From assembly GCA_014376355.1 (NCBI GenBank), contig JACMRQ010000382.1, positions 1 through 37,006 of the forward strand: DNA of 37,006 bases, read 5' to 3'. The notes under the pieces are model-generated. The model worked only from the letters and a program-made list of their open reading frames with translations, was not told the origin of the DNA and searched no databases. A program made the translations under genes and the position numbers. Source of the DNA: Arcicella sp. (lineage in GTDB: Bacteria; Bacteroidota; Bacteroidia; Cytophagales; Spirosomataceae). Within the stretch, counting starts at the first letter, position 1. Every line of letters starts with the position of its first letter. Positions 25,498 to 34,442 of the stretch are shown piece after piece.

Positions 25498-26506
25498 TAA
25501 TAAAGTTAAAGCCTGCGTGGATTCATTAAATAACTTAAGAGACAAAAGTTCAAATGTACCTTTAAAATATAAAAAAGTGTCAAAAGTCATCACTATAACA
25601 TTCAACCCAGCGATTGATAAAAGTACCTCAGTTAAAATCTTGATTCCTGAAAAAAAGTTAAACTGTGCTATACCGATTTACGAACCTGGTGGGGGAGGGA
25701 TTAATGTTGCTCGTGCCATAAAAAAATTGGGTGGTGAGGCAACTGCCGTCTATTTGGCGGGTGGATATTCAGGTATAAAATTTACACAATTACTTACTGA
25801 GGAATCCATTGAATCCATCGTTACGGAAACCCAAAATAATACCAGAGAAAATTTAGTTGTGGTTGAAGATTCTACAAATAAACAATTCCGATTTGGAATG
25901 CCTGGGCTGAAGGTAACTGAACCCGAATGGCAAGCGTGTTTGAAAAGCATAGAGAATATAAATGATGTAGATTTTATCGTTGCCAGCGGTAGTTTACCCG
26001 AGGGAATTCCCACTGACATATTCGCAAAAATTGCTTTGATTGCCCAACAGAAAAAGGCGAAATTTATTGTTGATACCACTGGAGAAGCCTTGAAACAAGC
26101 CGTTCAAGCGGGAGTTTATTTGATTAAGCCCAATTTAGGTGAGTTAAGTTCATTATCGGGTCAGGAAGAGTTAAGCCTTGAATCAGTATCGAATGTGGCA
26201 AGGGAACTCATTGAAAAAGGCAAGTGTGAAGTCGTAGCGGTTTCGATGGGAGCAGAGGGAGCTATGCTGATTACCAAAGATTTAACAATTTCCGTTAAGC
26301 CTCCAAATGTTGATAGAAAAAGTACGGTAGGTGCGGGCGACAGTATGGTGGCAGGGATAGTATTGAGTTTATCAAAAAATAAAAGTCTAATAGAATCAGT
26401 TCAGTATGGCGTAGCGTGTGGAACGGCAGCAACCATGAATGAAGGTTCTGAATTATGCCGAAAAGAAGATGTTGAACGCCTCTATAAATTGATTCAAGGT
26501 CAATAA
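25490..26506 (+). CDS. pfkB: 6-phosphofructokinase 2 (PfkB family)
   Basis: Ribokinase-fold sugar kinase of 338 residues, probably phosphorylating fructose-6-phosphate to fructose-1,6-bisphosphate. It is close to E. coli PfkB: ITFNPAIDKST, YEPGGGGINVARAIKKLGG, ASGSLPEGIP, VDTTGEAL, KPNLGELS, then STVGAGDSMVAG with catalytic Asp284, and GTAATMNEGSELC. A 1-phosphofructokinase is possible, but the EPGGGGINVARAI wording and the C-terminus favour PfkB. The ATG at 25490 overlaps the YitT stop codon by 8 nt and adds about 30 residues (rich in Lys, Asn and Ser) before the kinase core; a GTG at 25577 would give the usual length. The overlap favours translational coupling at 25490. Confidence 0.92.
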   Translation: MISNKVKACVDSLNNLRDKSSNVPLKYKKVSKVITITFNPAIDKSTSVKILIPEKKLNCAIPIYEPGGGGINVARAIKKLGGEATAVYLAGGYSGIKFTQLLTEESIESIVTETQNNTRENLVVVEDSTNKQFRFGMPGLKVTEPEWQACLKSIENINDVDFIVASGSLPEGIPTDIFAKIALIAQQKKAKFIVDTTGEALKQAVQAGVYLIKPNLGELSSLSGQEELSLESVSNVARELIEKGKCEVVAVSMGAEGAMLITKDLTISVKPPNVDRKSTVGAGDSMVAGIVLSLSKNKSLIESVQYGVACGTAATMNEGSELCRKEDVERLYKLIQGQ

Positions 26507-26611
26507 GGGCGATTTTCAAAAAATGAATTTTGAGTAATCTATTTGATACAAATCTCAATTACATTTTATGCTGAAAACAAAATTTTCCTGCCTAATTTTC
26601 ACTAATAAATT

Positions 26612-27676
26612 ATGAGATTAACCAGCACCTCAGTTATAAAGAAAATGCTTTTACTATTTCTGGTAATTGTTGGTCTGTATTATGCGAAAGTCTTTCTAAT
26701 GCCTTTGACGATTGGTGGAATTTTGGCAACCCTATTTTTGCCTTTTTGCCATTGGATGGAAAACAAGAAATTACCCAAAGGATTGGCCGTGTCTATCTGT
26801 TTTATAACCTTAGTATTGATTATTTCTATTTTTGTATTTTTATTGGGGTGGAAAGTTGCTGAACTTACCAATGATATTTCACTCATAAAACAGAAAGCAA
26901 TTGAAAGCTTCACACAAACTCAGGAATACATATTTACCCATTTAGGAATTTCGGTTAACGAACAATTAGAAATTTTAAAATCAGAACAACCTTCCTATAG
27001 TAATATTATGAAAATGGTAGCGGGTTCGATTACACATATTTTTGCTACTCTCGTGCTGGTTTTAGTATATTTCCTATTTCTATTGTATTATCGGTCTCAC
27101 CTAAAAAACTTCCTTCTCAAACTTTCAGTGCCTTCACAAAGAGCTGAAATGGAGCAAATTATTCAATCTGCCACCAAAGTTTCTCAACAATATTTGTTGG
27201 GACTTTCCAAAATGATTTTTTGTTTATGGATTTTGTACGGCATTGGTTTTAGTCTCATTGGCGTTGAAAATGCCCTGTTTTTTGCCGTTCTGTGTGGGAT
27301 ATTAGAAATTGTTCCATTCGTTGGTAATATAACAGGAACGACCTTAACCGTATTAGTTTCCGCTTTGCACGGTGCAGAGTTTTCAATGTTGATTGGCATT
27401 GTGATTATTTATGGAATTGTACAATTTATTCAAGGATGGGTTTTAGAACCGCTCATTTTAGGGCCACAAGTCAAGATAAATCCGTTATTTACCATTTTAT
27501 CTTTGGTGCTTGGAGAACTCCTTTGGGGGATTTCAGGTATTATTCTCGCCATTCCATTTATTGCAATTTTAAAGATAATCTGTGACCATATTGAACCACT
27601 GAAACCTTATGGATTTTTGATTGGAGAAATTGAAACTGGTAATAAAAGAAATCTTTTTGTGAAAATCCCTAAATAA
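26612..27676 (+). CDS. AI-2E family transporter (YdiK/PerM-like permease)
   Basis: A 354-residue inner-membrane protein with about seven to eight helices: two pairs at the N-terminus (about 10-35 and 60-82), a soluble stretch (about 85-140), then helices from about 140 to the end. Family motifs: YLLGLSKMIFCLWILYGIGFSLIGVENALFFAVLCGILEIVPFVGNITG (spanning about 192-240) and the C-terminal ILGPQVKINPLFTILSLVLGELLWGISGIILAIPFIAILK. Members export autoinducer-2 or act as Na+/H+ antiporters; the substrate here is not readable. It lies 105 nt after pfkB on the same strand, so it may be in the same operon or have its own promoter. Confidence 0.92.
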   Translation: MRLTSTSVIKKMLLLFLVIVGLYYAKVFLMPLTIGGILATLFLPFCHWMENKKLPKGLAVSICFITLVLIISIFVFLLGWKVAELTNDISLIKQKAIESFTQTQEYIFTHLGISVNEQLEILKSEQPSYSNIMKMVAGSITHIFATLVLVLVYFLFLLYYRSHLKNFLLKLSVPSQRAEMEQIIQSATKVSQQYLLGLSKMIFCLWILYGIGFSLIGVENALFFAVLCGILEIVPFVGNITGTTLTVLVSALHGAEFSMLIGIVIIYGIVQFIQGWVLEPLILGPQVKINPLFTILSLVLGELLWGISGIILAIPFIAILKIICDHIEPLKPYGFLIGEIETGNKRNLFVKIPK

Positions 27677-27950
27677 TTAGTAATAGAAAAACCTATGAAT
27701 TCTGTAATTTTTTTCTAAAATTATGTAACACTTTAATTATCAATAATCCACATATTTGCTAAAAACATAATAAGTAAGTTATTCTTGCATATTATCATCA
27801 AAAATTAACTCCATTCATCTTCATATTCCAAATATTTACTTATTTGTCGGATAATTTAATTAAAATAACAAGCACTTGTAATTGTACAATAAAAAAGTTG
27901 TTTTTTAATTATTGGATAATAAAACATTCAAATTTGTATCAATCATAGTA
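27677..27950. other. AT-rich non-coding stretch
   Basis: No gene, RNA or strong hairpin seen between the AI-2E permease and the possible gene remnant at 27951. Confidence 0.5.
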
Positions 27951-28154
27951 ATATGTCTTGAAAATGAAACGCTTTGGATGGAACTATCTTGGATAATCCT
28001 TAATGAAAGCTTTTTATTGCAATTCTATATCGAAAATGAACTTTGAATCTCTGCTTACGAAGACGAAAATAAAGTGTATTATCCAAAAGTAGTTAAATAT
28101 GCTTTTTATTACGAGATGATTAACAAAAATATATTCTATTTAAGAATAGCCTAA
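27951..28154 (+). pseudogene. Possible remnant of an unknown coding sequence
   Basis: One frame reads about 67 codons with a protein-like composition and a single in-frame stop: CLENETLWMELSWIILN..., then after the stop SAYEDENKVYYPKVVKYAFYYEM and a final stop at 28152. I recognise no family. It may be chance, but two consecutive protein-like stretches in the same frame suggest a decayed gene. Confidence 0.3.
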
Positions 28155-28264
28155 CATCTGAAATTTGTGTGTTTAACGAACAAAGTGAGGAATTTCCCAA
28201 AAACCGAAATCTGATAGGTTTTGAATATTCAAAAATACGAACTTATCGATTAAAATTTATATAT

Positions 28265-29407
28265 ATGAAAGTATTGATACTTTACGATTACCCGCCTTTT
28301 CCTGGCGGATTGGCAACCCAAGGTGACCTTTTATATAAGGGTTTATGTGAATTAGGAGTTGAGACTCATGCTGTTCATTTTGAATCAGAACAAGAAAAAG
28401 AATGGTATTACCACTGGTTTAATCCCGATGTGGTGGTGGGTATTGGCTATTGGGCAGATACACCACAATTGATTTTGCATCCACAACGCTACGGCTTTCA
28501 GCCTGTTCCATGGTTGGTTTCGGATGGCTATATTGCTAATTATCAGAGCGTTTTAAACGCTCTGCCTTTGATATTAGTAACCTCAAATTGGGTAAAAGAA
28601 ATGTATGTTAAAGACGGGATTAGTGGAGATAAAATTGAAGTATTACCCGTTGGCTGCGATACAAACTCTTTTAAAGCCTATGATAGAAATGACCCTAAAA
28701 TATTATCTGTACGTAAATCTTTGGGCATATTACCCGACCAATTAATGATTTTAACGGTTGGTGGAGATGCCGCAACCAATGGTGCCCGAGAGGTTATGCA
28801 AGCCTTATCGATTATTGATAAGGAGGCCCCAGATTGGAAATATGTTTGCAAAGTTTGGCCTTACCCACGCACGCAGGCACAAAACTTTGAAGATTTTAGG
28901 ATGGCAAATGATTTAGGTATTGAAAATAATGTTACTTATGCAACTAACATTATTTCCCGAAATTTTATGCCATATCTAATCGCTGCTTGCGATATTTATG
29001 TTGCTCCTTCTCGATTGGAAGCATTTGGAATGTCGCAAGTAGAAGCTGGTGCTTGTGAAAAACCAGTAATTGGCATTAAAGCAATGGGAATGTTAGATAC
29101 TTTAATTGATGGTGAAACTGCATTCTTAGCTAACGTTGCCAAAAAAATTGTTGCTCATGAAGTGATGCTTGGTGATGAGTCGGGCTTCGAAAATAATCAT
29201 GCAGTAAAATTTGATGAACCTCGAACAGTCGAATATCGGGCGAATGTACAAGATATAGCCACCAGTCTATTAACCTTGATGAAAGATGCTGAATCAAGAG
29301 ACAAAATGGGGAAAGCAGGGAGAGAAAGAGTAGTTGCCAATTATGATTATCTCATTGTTGCGAAAAGATTCAAGGAAATAATCACTGAAAGATTAGGTAT
29401 CGAATAA
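28265..29407 (+). CDS. GT4-family glycosyltransferase
   Basis: A 380-residue cytosolic GT-B glycosyltransferase. The ATG at 28265 (MKVLILYDYPPFPGG) is preferred over a GTG at 28169, since the family starts at this first Rossmann strand with the Gly-rich acceptor loop. The C-terminal GT4 domain shows ILTVGGDAATNGAREVMQAL and YVAPSRLEAFGMSQVEAGACEKPVIG, with the E-x7-E donor-binding motif (EAFGMSQVE). It resembles sucrose/trehalose synthase-like or cell-envelope sugar transferases; donor and acceptor are unknown. It is flanked upstream by a non-coding stretch and converges on fahA with only 25 nt between the stops, so it appears to be a single-gene unit. Confidence 0.9.
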   Translation: MKVLILYDYPPFPGGLATQGDLLYKGLCELGVETHAVHFESEQEKEWYYHWFNPDVVVGIGYWADTPQLILHPQRYGFQPVPWLVSDGYIANYQSVLNALPLILVTSNWVKEMYVKDGISGDKIEVLPVGCDTNSFKAYDRNDPKILSVRKSLGILPDQLMILTVGGDAATNGAREVMQALSIIDKEAPDWKYVCKVWPYPRTQAQNFEDFRMANDLGIENNVTYATNIISRNFMPYLIAACDIYVAPSRLEAFGMSQVEAGACEKPVIGIKAMGMLDTLIDGETAFLANVAKKIVAHEVMLGDESGFENNHAVKFDEPRTVEYRANVQDIATSLLTLMKDAESRDKMGKAGRERVVANYDYLIVAKRFKEIITERLGIE

Positions 29408-29432
29408 ATAAAATGATTTGCAGACGAGCCTT

Positions 29433-30629
29433 TTATTTCGTTGGTAAAATCATTGTTCTTATTTCTCCAAAATCTACCCTTACTCCACTTTTTTGGGCAA
29501 ATCCCTTGAAGATTATGGTATCATAATCTTCCAAAAATTTTCTTTCTGCTCCATTTGGCAGAATAATTGAATTTTCCCCTCCCCAAGTAATTTCCAAAAG
29601 TGAACCAAAACTATTAAGTTCTTTGCCTGAAATTGTCCCTGAACCTAACAAATCTCCGATATTCAAATTACATCCGTTGACGGTATGGTGAGCAATTTGT
29701 TGAGCCACCGTCCAATACATATTTTTGAAATTAGATTGAGAGATAATCAGTTCTTCAACACCTTTTGCTTGTAAAATAACTTCCAATTTTATATCAAAAT
29801 TAAGATGTTTTTTTTCTTGCAAATAAGGTAAAACTGTCGGATTCTGTATTTCTGCTTCTACTCTAAATGGTTCAAGTGCTTCAATCGTTATGACCCACGG
29901 TGAAACTGATGAAAAGAAATTTTTTGCCAAAAATGGTCCTAATGGCACGTATTCCCATTTTTGAATATCTCTGGCAGACCAATCATTGAGTAATTGAAAT
30001 CCAAAAACATAATCTTCGGCATCATGAACGTCAATGGATTCTCCAATTTCGTTGCTTTTGCCGATGATTGTTGCCATTTCCAATTCAAAATCTAAACGAG
30101 AAGTTGGTACGAAAATGGGTAGTTTATTTTCATCCTTATTAATTTGTCCTTTGGGACGATGAAAGTTTTTACCTGAAACAAAAATTGAACTTGACCGCCC
30201 ATGATAAGCCACAGGAATATGTTTCCAATTGGGTAATAGTGCATTTGCAGGGTCACGAAACATCATACCAACATTGGTAGCGTGTTGTTCTGAAGAATAA
30301 AAATCGGTGTAATCACCAATTTTTATGGGCAAATGTAACTCAACCGAATTTACGTCATAAAATGCTTCCCCCTCGTAAATATGTTCTTCCCTTAAAATTT
30401 CTTGCAAACGCTTTCTTACAGCATTTGTTTTAGTTTTTCCTATGCCAATAAAATCATTCAAATAATCATTTTTAAAGACTGATTTTTTAATTTTCAACTC
30501 GTTAAAATACCCTAATTTTGCCAATTCATATAAATCAACCACAAAATTATCTATAATTGTTGCCAGACGTTTCTGATTATTATTTATGGAAAAAATCCCA
30601 AAAGGTATATTATCAATGGTAAAATTCAT
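29433..30629 (-). CDS. fahA: Fumarylacetoacetase
   Basis: Last enzyme of tyrosine/homogentisate breakdown: hydrolyses fumarylacetoacetate to fumarate and acetoacetate. It has 398 residues, near the family norm (about 420). The N-terminal FAH_N domain is about 1-110. The active site residues are visible: DYTDFYSSEQHATNVG (metal-binding Asp and the general-base His), RLDFELEMATIIG (two metal-binding Glu), NDWSARDIQKWEYVPLGPF (metal-binding Asp and Gln region), GTISGKE near residue 315, and the C-terminal LEDYDTIIFKG. It lies 21 nt after hmgA in the hppD-hmgA-fahA operon. No maleylacetoacetate isomerase gene is next to it, so isomerisation may be encoded elsewhere or be spontaneous. Confidence 0.96.
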   Translation of the reverse strand: MNFTIDNIPFGIFSINNNQKRLATIIDNFVVDLYELAKLGYFNELKIKKSVFKNDYLNDFIGIGKTKTNAVRKRLQEILREEHIYEGEAFYDVNSVELHLPIKIGDYTDFYSSEQHATNVGMMFRDPANALLPNWKHIPVAYHGRSSSIFVSGKNFHRPKGQINKDENKLPIFVPTSRLDFELEMATIIGKSNEIGESIDVHDAEDYVFGFQLLNDWSARDIQKWEYVPLGPFLAKNFFSSVSPWVITIEALEPFRVEAEIQNPTVLPYLQEKKHLNFDIKLEVILQAKGVEELIISQSNFKNMYWTVAQQIAHHTVNGCNLNIGDLLGSGTISGKELNSFGSLLEITWGGENSIILPNGAERKFLEDYDTIIFKGFAQKSGVRVDFGEIRTMILPTK

Positions 30630-30650
30630 AATTTCTTATTTCACAATTTT

Positions 30651-31808
30651 TTATTCTAACCAACTTTTATAATATTTTCCATCATCAATTTTCAAGGCAT
30701 CTTCAGTGAGCATCAGTGGCCGAAATGTATCAATCATTACTGCCAATTCTGCCGTTGAAGTATGTCCGATACTACGTTCATACGCCCCTGGTGCAGGACC
30801 ATGAGGAATACCTCCTGGATGCAGGGTGATATGTCCTTTTTCAATATTATTTCTACTCATAAAATCACCATCAACGTAATAAAGCATTTCATCCGAATCA
30901 ATATTTGAATGATTATAGGGTGCTGGAATTGATTTAGGGTGATAATCATAAAGCCGTGGGCAAAACGAACAAACCACAAATGCTTTGGTTTCAAAAGTTT
31001 GGTGTACGGTTGGTGGTTGATGAATACGCCCCGTTATGGGTTCAAAATTATGAATTGAAAAGCCATAAGGAAAATTATATCCGTCCCAACCAACGACATC
31101 AAACGGATGAGTTGGATAAAGCATTTCGTACAAAATACCTTGTTTTTTGATTTTTATAATAAAATCTCCTTTTTCATCGTGCGTTTCCAAATCTTCTGGA
31201 AGTTTATAATCTCGTTCACAAAAAGGCGAATGTTCAAGTAATTGTCCAAAATGATTTCGATATCTTTTTGGGGTATAAATTGGGTGAAAAGATTCCGTAA
31301 TTAGTAAGCGATTATCCAAAGTATCAAACTCAATTTGATAAATTATTCCCCGTGGAATGACCAAATAATCACCATATTCAAAACTAATATTGCCGAGTTG
31401 TGTTCGTAATTTTCCAGAACCTCGATGCACAAAAAGCAATTCATCGGCATCAGCATTTTTATAAAAATAGCTCGTTAATGATTTTCGAGGTGCAGCCAAA
31501 CTAATTTGAAGATCTGAATTGACAAGAACAGGCGTGCGACTTTCCAAAAAATCATCTTTTGGAGAAACCTCAAAACCTTTCAACAAACGAGCTTTAAGAT
31601 GTTTTTGAACCGCTATAACAGGATTAATATCAGTTTCTGATAAAATTTCTTTCACCATCGTTGGGCGATAAATTTCATACATCAACGACGACATGCCCTC
31701 AAATCCAACTGTTCCAAACAATTGTTCATAATAAATTCCACCCTTTGATTGCTCAAATTGGGTGTGCCTTTTGGCAGGAATTTTTCCAAGTTTGTGATAA
31801 ATTGGCAT
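30651..31808 (-). CDS. hmgA: Homogentisate 1,2-dioxygenase
   Basis: Opens the ring of homogentisate to maleylacetoacetate; a cupin-fold, Fe(II)-dependent enzyme. It has 385 residues, shorter than the proteobacterial and human enzymes (about 430-445), as is usual for the Bacteroidota branch. The N-terminus starts MPIYHKLGKIPAKRH. The Fe ligands sit in YNHSNIDSDEMLYYVDGDF (the metal-binding Glu is in SDEML, beside a conserved His) and in LHPGGIPHGPAPG (His). The cupin strand RGSGKLRTQLGNISFEYGDYLVIPRG is also clear. Middle gene of the operon: 10 nt after hppD and 21 nt before fahA, so translation is probably coupled. Confidence 0.95.
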   Translation of the reverse strand: MPIYHKLGKIPAKRHTQFEQSKGGIYYEQLFGTVGFEGMSSLMYEIYRPTMVKEILSETDINPVIAVQKHLKARLLKGFEVSPKDDFLESRTPVLVNSDLQISLAAPRKSLTSYFYKNADADELLFVHRGSGKLRTQLGNISFEYGDYLVIPRGIIYQIEFDTLDNRLLITESFHPIYTPKRYRNHFGQLLEHSPFCERDYKLPEDLETHDEKGDFIIKIKKQGILYEMLYPTHPFDVVGWDGYNFPYGFSIHNFEPITGRIHQPPTVHQTFETKAFVVCSFCPRLYDYHPKSIPAPYNHSNIDSDEMLYYVDGDFMSRNNIEKGHITLHPGGIPHGPAPGAYERSIGHTSTAELAVMIDTFRPLMLTEDALKIDDGKYYKSWLE

Positions 31809-31818
31809 CGTTTAAGTA

Positions 31819-32952
31819 TTAAAGGTTTCCTCTTTTTTCTTGCTCTCGTTCGATTGCTTCAAATAATGCCTTAAAATTTCCTTTTCCAAAAGAAACTGCT
31901 CCTTTTCGTTGAATTATTTCAAAAAACAATGTCGGACGGTCTTCCACAGGTTTGGTAAAAATTTGTAAAAGATAACCTTCTTCATCTCTATCTACCAAAA
32001 TATTGAGTGCTTTTAAAGACTCAATTGCTTCGTCAATTTTTCCAACTCTCGCCGTTAAATTATCGTAGTAAGAGGAGGGAACTTCTAAAAAATCAACGCC
32101 ACGAGCTTTTAATTCTGTAACCGTATAAATAATATCGTTAGTGGCAACGGCAACGTGCTGAACACCAGAACCATTATAAAATTCAAGATATTCATCAACC
32201 TGTGATTTTTTAAGACCTGCTGCTGGCTCATTTATCGGAAATTTTATGTAACCATTACCATTTGATACCACTTTCGACATCAACGATGTATATTCTGTGG
32301 AAATATCTTTGTCATCAAAAGTCATCAAAAGCTTAAACCCCATAACATCTTCATAGAATTTAACCCATGTGTTCATCGTTCCTAATTCTACATTTCCGAC
32401 GCAGTGATCAACATATTGTAGACCAACTGCACCTTTGAAAGTTCGACTTTTATGCGAAATATAATTTGGCAAAAATATTCCATGATAATTTTTGCGTTCT
32501 ACAAAAGTGTGAATGGTATCGCCGTAAGTTTTAATTGAAGAGACGATTACATAGCCATTTTCGTCGGATAAATATTGCGGTTCTGAAACGGTAATTGCCC
32601 CTCTTTGCACCGTTTCGTGAAAAGAAGCCGTGGCATCATCAACCCATAAAGCCAACACTTTCACCCCATCGCCATGATTACGGACATGGTCTGATATTTC
32701 AGAATTGGCAAATAAAGAAGTTGTAAGCACTAACCGAATTTTACCTTGCTGCACCACATAAGAAGCTCTTTCTCGAACTCCAGTTTCTGGTCCTGAATAA
32801 GCAACGATTTCAAAACCAAAAACACTTTCATAAAAATGGGCAGCTTGTTTGGCATTTCCCACGTAAAACTCAACATAATCAGTGCCATTCAAAGGTAAAA
32901 TATCCGTATTTTCTTCTAATTTATGTATTGATTTTAGTTCGACAGTTTCCAT
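31819..32952 (-). CDS. hppD: 4-hydroxyphenylpyruvate dioxygenase
   Basis: Converts 4-hydroxyphenylpyruvate to homogentisate using O2 and Fe(II); first dedicated enzyme of the pathway. It has 377 residues, the normal length, with two vicinal-oxygen-chelate halves. The three Fe ligands are in place: His in LQYVDHCVGNVE, His in SGVQHVAVATNDI, and Glu in PTLFFEIIQRKG near the C-terminus. It starts at ATG 32952. First gene of the three-gene operon, divergent from a LysR regulator with 129 nt between starts. That gap contains a Bacteroidota promoter-like pair for hppD and a LysR-type T-N11-A box. Confidence 0.96.
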   Translation of the reverse strand: METVELKSIHKLEENTDILPLNGTDYVEFYVGNAKQAAHFYESVFGFEIVAYSGPETGVRERASYVVQQGKIRLVLTTSLFANSEISDHVRNHGDGVKVLALWVDDATASFHETVQRGAITVSEPQYLSDENGYVIVSSIKTYGDTIHTFVERKNYHGIFLPNYISHKSRTFKGAVGLQYVDHCVGNVELGTMNTWVKFYEDVMGFKLLMTFDDKDISTEYTSLMSKVVSNGNGYIKFPINEPAAGLKKSQVDEYLEFYNGSGVQHVAVATNDIIYTVTELKARGVDFLEVPSSYYDNLTARVGKIDEAIESLKALNILVDRDEEGYLLQIFTKPVEDRPTLFFEIIQRKGAVSFGKGNFKALFEAIEREQEKRGNL

Positions 32953-32982
32953 AATAAAGTTATTTTAATTTCAATTTATTAG

Positions 32983-33014
32983 CAAATATTTAAGAAATAA
33001 TTAAACAAATCAAA
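32983..33014 (-). promoter_or_regulatory. Candidate hppD operon promoter
   Basis: On the minus strand TTTG (33014-33011), 20 nt, then AATATTTG (32990-32983), one base off TAnnTTTG. The start codon of hppD is about 30 nt further. Confidence 0.45.
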
Positions 33015-33033
33015 TACTAAATTCTAATTTTAC

Positions 33034-33050
33034 GATAATCAAAACTTATC
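33034..33050. promoter_or_regulatory. LysR-type binding box between hppD and lysR
   Basis: GATAA (33034-33038) and TTATC (33046-33050) form a palindrome around 7 nt and contain T-N11-A, the general LysR recognition layout. It lies 32 nt before the regulator's start and 20 nt upstream of the hppD -33 element, a normal place for co-inducer-dependent activation. Confidence 0.6.
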
Positions 33051-33081
33051 ATAAACTAAATTCTGTATTAAATTCCAGAAA

Positions 33082-33981
33082 ATGGAACAACGACAATTAA
33101 AATATTTTGTGACGATTGCCGAGGAACTGCATTACAATCATGCAGCGGAGAAATTATTTGTTTCTCAACCTGCGTTGAGTCAGCAAATCCAGTTGTTGGA
33201 AAATGAAATTGGGGTAGAACTATTTGTAAAAATTAAGAGAAAGAAATTGCGAAAAGTAGAATTAACAAAAGCTGGAGAATCTTTTTTGATTGATGCCAAA
33301 AAGATTTTACAGTTGAGTCAAAAAGCCATTGAAAATGCCCGTAAAATAGGTTTACAGCAAGAAATAATTCGTTTAGGCGTTTATAAAATGTTACTGAAAG
33401 AACGAATTGTTGAAGTTATTACCTTATTTTCAAGTAATTTCCCGACGGTTAAACTCAAGATAATTGAACTTCCAACTTTTGTAAGTGTCCAAGATGCTTT
33501 AATAGAAGAAACGATTGATTTAGGATTAACACTCATGCCATTACGCTATGCTGAACTCTCGGCAAAAACAACTCAACAAGGACATTTAGTGGTAATATTA
33601 TCTGCAAAACATCCTTTGGCAAATGAAGAATTTGTCAAATTGTCAGCCTTAAAAAACGAAAAATGGATTGAAATAAATAAATCATTGCACCCTGTTTATG
33701 ACGAAATTGAAAATGCTTGTCAGCAAGCAGGTTTTAGTAGAATTCCCAATATTGTGCAAGAAGTTTCCTCGCTTGAATTACTTTGTAGTTTGGTCGGTTT
33801 GGGTATTGGAATAGCCTTTATTCCTTCTTTGTTTAATTTGAATCATATAGAAGGAATTGTATTAAAAAATATTACAAACGATGACAATACACCGTTTGAT
33901 GCTATAGAAATAAATCATTCCATTGCTTTTAAAACAACCAGTTCATCTTCTTTAATTGGTGCTTTAGTTGGGTTGTTATGA
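33082..33981 (+). CDS. LysR-family regulator, probable controller of homogentisate genes
   Basis: A 299-residue LysR-type regulator. The N-terminal winged helix-turn-helix (about 1-60) is classical: MEQRQLKYFVTIAEELHYNHAAEKLFVSQPALSQQIQLLENEIGVELF, with a recognition helix QPALSQQIQLLE. A linker helix follows at about 60-90, then a periplasmic-binding-protein-like effector domain at about 92-299 (IIRLGVYKMLLKERIVEVI, DLGLTLMP, LLCSLVGLGIGIAFIPSL). It is divergent from hppD, the usual arrangement for a LysR protein and its target; the effector would then be homogentisate, 4-hydroxyphenylpyruvate or a related acid, which is inference. The frame ends at 33981 without a visible terminator. Confidence 0.93.
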   Translation: MEQRQLKYFVTIAEELHYNHAAEKLFVSQPALSQQIQLLENEIGVELFVKIKRKKLRKVELTKAGESFLIDAKKILQLSQKAIENARKIGLQQEIIRLGVYKMLLKERIVEVITLFSSNFPTVKLKIIELPTFVSVQDALIEETIDLGLTLMPLRYAELSAKTTQQGHLVVILSAKHPLANEEFVKLSALKNEKWIEINKSLHPVYDEIENACQQAGFSRIPNIVQEVSSLELLCSLVGLGIGIAFIPSLFNLNHIEGIVLKNITNDDNTPFDAIEINHSIAFKTTSSSSLIGALVGLL

Positions 33982-34442
33982 ACGGGATCATATTCCTTCT
34001 GTACATGAAATTGTAAAAATGTCCATCTAAAATTTGTCATTTATCCCGATAATTAATCTAATAAAATATTATCTTTTGGGTAAAAACTTTGAAATCAAGA
34101 TTTTCATTAATATCTTGCCACTCATAATCGGATAAATGTATTCTTTAATCTACACAGATATATATTCACTACTAATTATCCCATTATTTTCATCTATTAT
34201 CAGTGTTGCTTCTTTCAAAAAAATCATACAGCCAATAATCCTATTTTAGGATTTCTCTATACTATACTTGAATCCCAAGAATTAATAACAAAATTAACCT
34301 TTTAGGCTTCCTTTTTATGCTCAATAATGAGGAAGAACCGATTTCAGTTTTAACTACTGAATGACTAATTTTTTTATTAGTTCGTAAATCATTATGTTTA
34401 ATTGTATTAATATTTACACATTTTTAAAAAACACACTTCACA
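33982..34442. other. Non-coding stretch upstream of the tail-collar-like gene
   Basis: AT-rich, with no gene, RNA or convincing hairpin seen. A TATGTTTA near 34394, one base off TAnnTTTG, could serve the gene at 34443. Confidence 0.4.

Noticed and set aside
29413-29455. AATGATTT / AAATCATT pair across the glycosyltransferase-fahA junction
   Set aside because: Short, AT-only stem extending into the fahA coding end; too weak to call a terminator.
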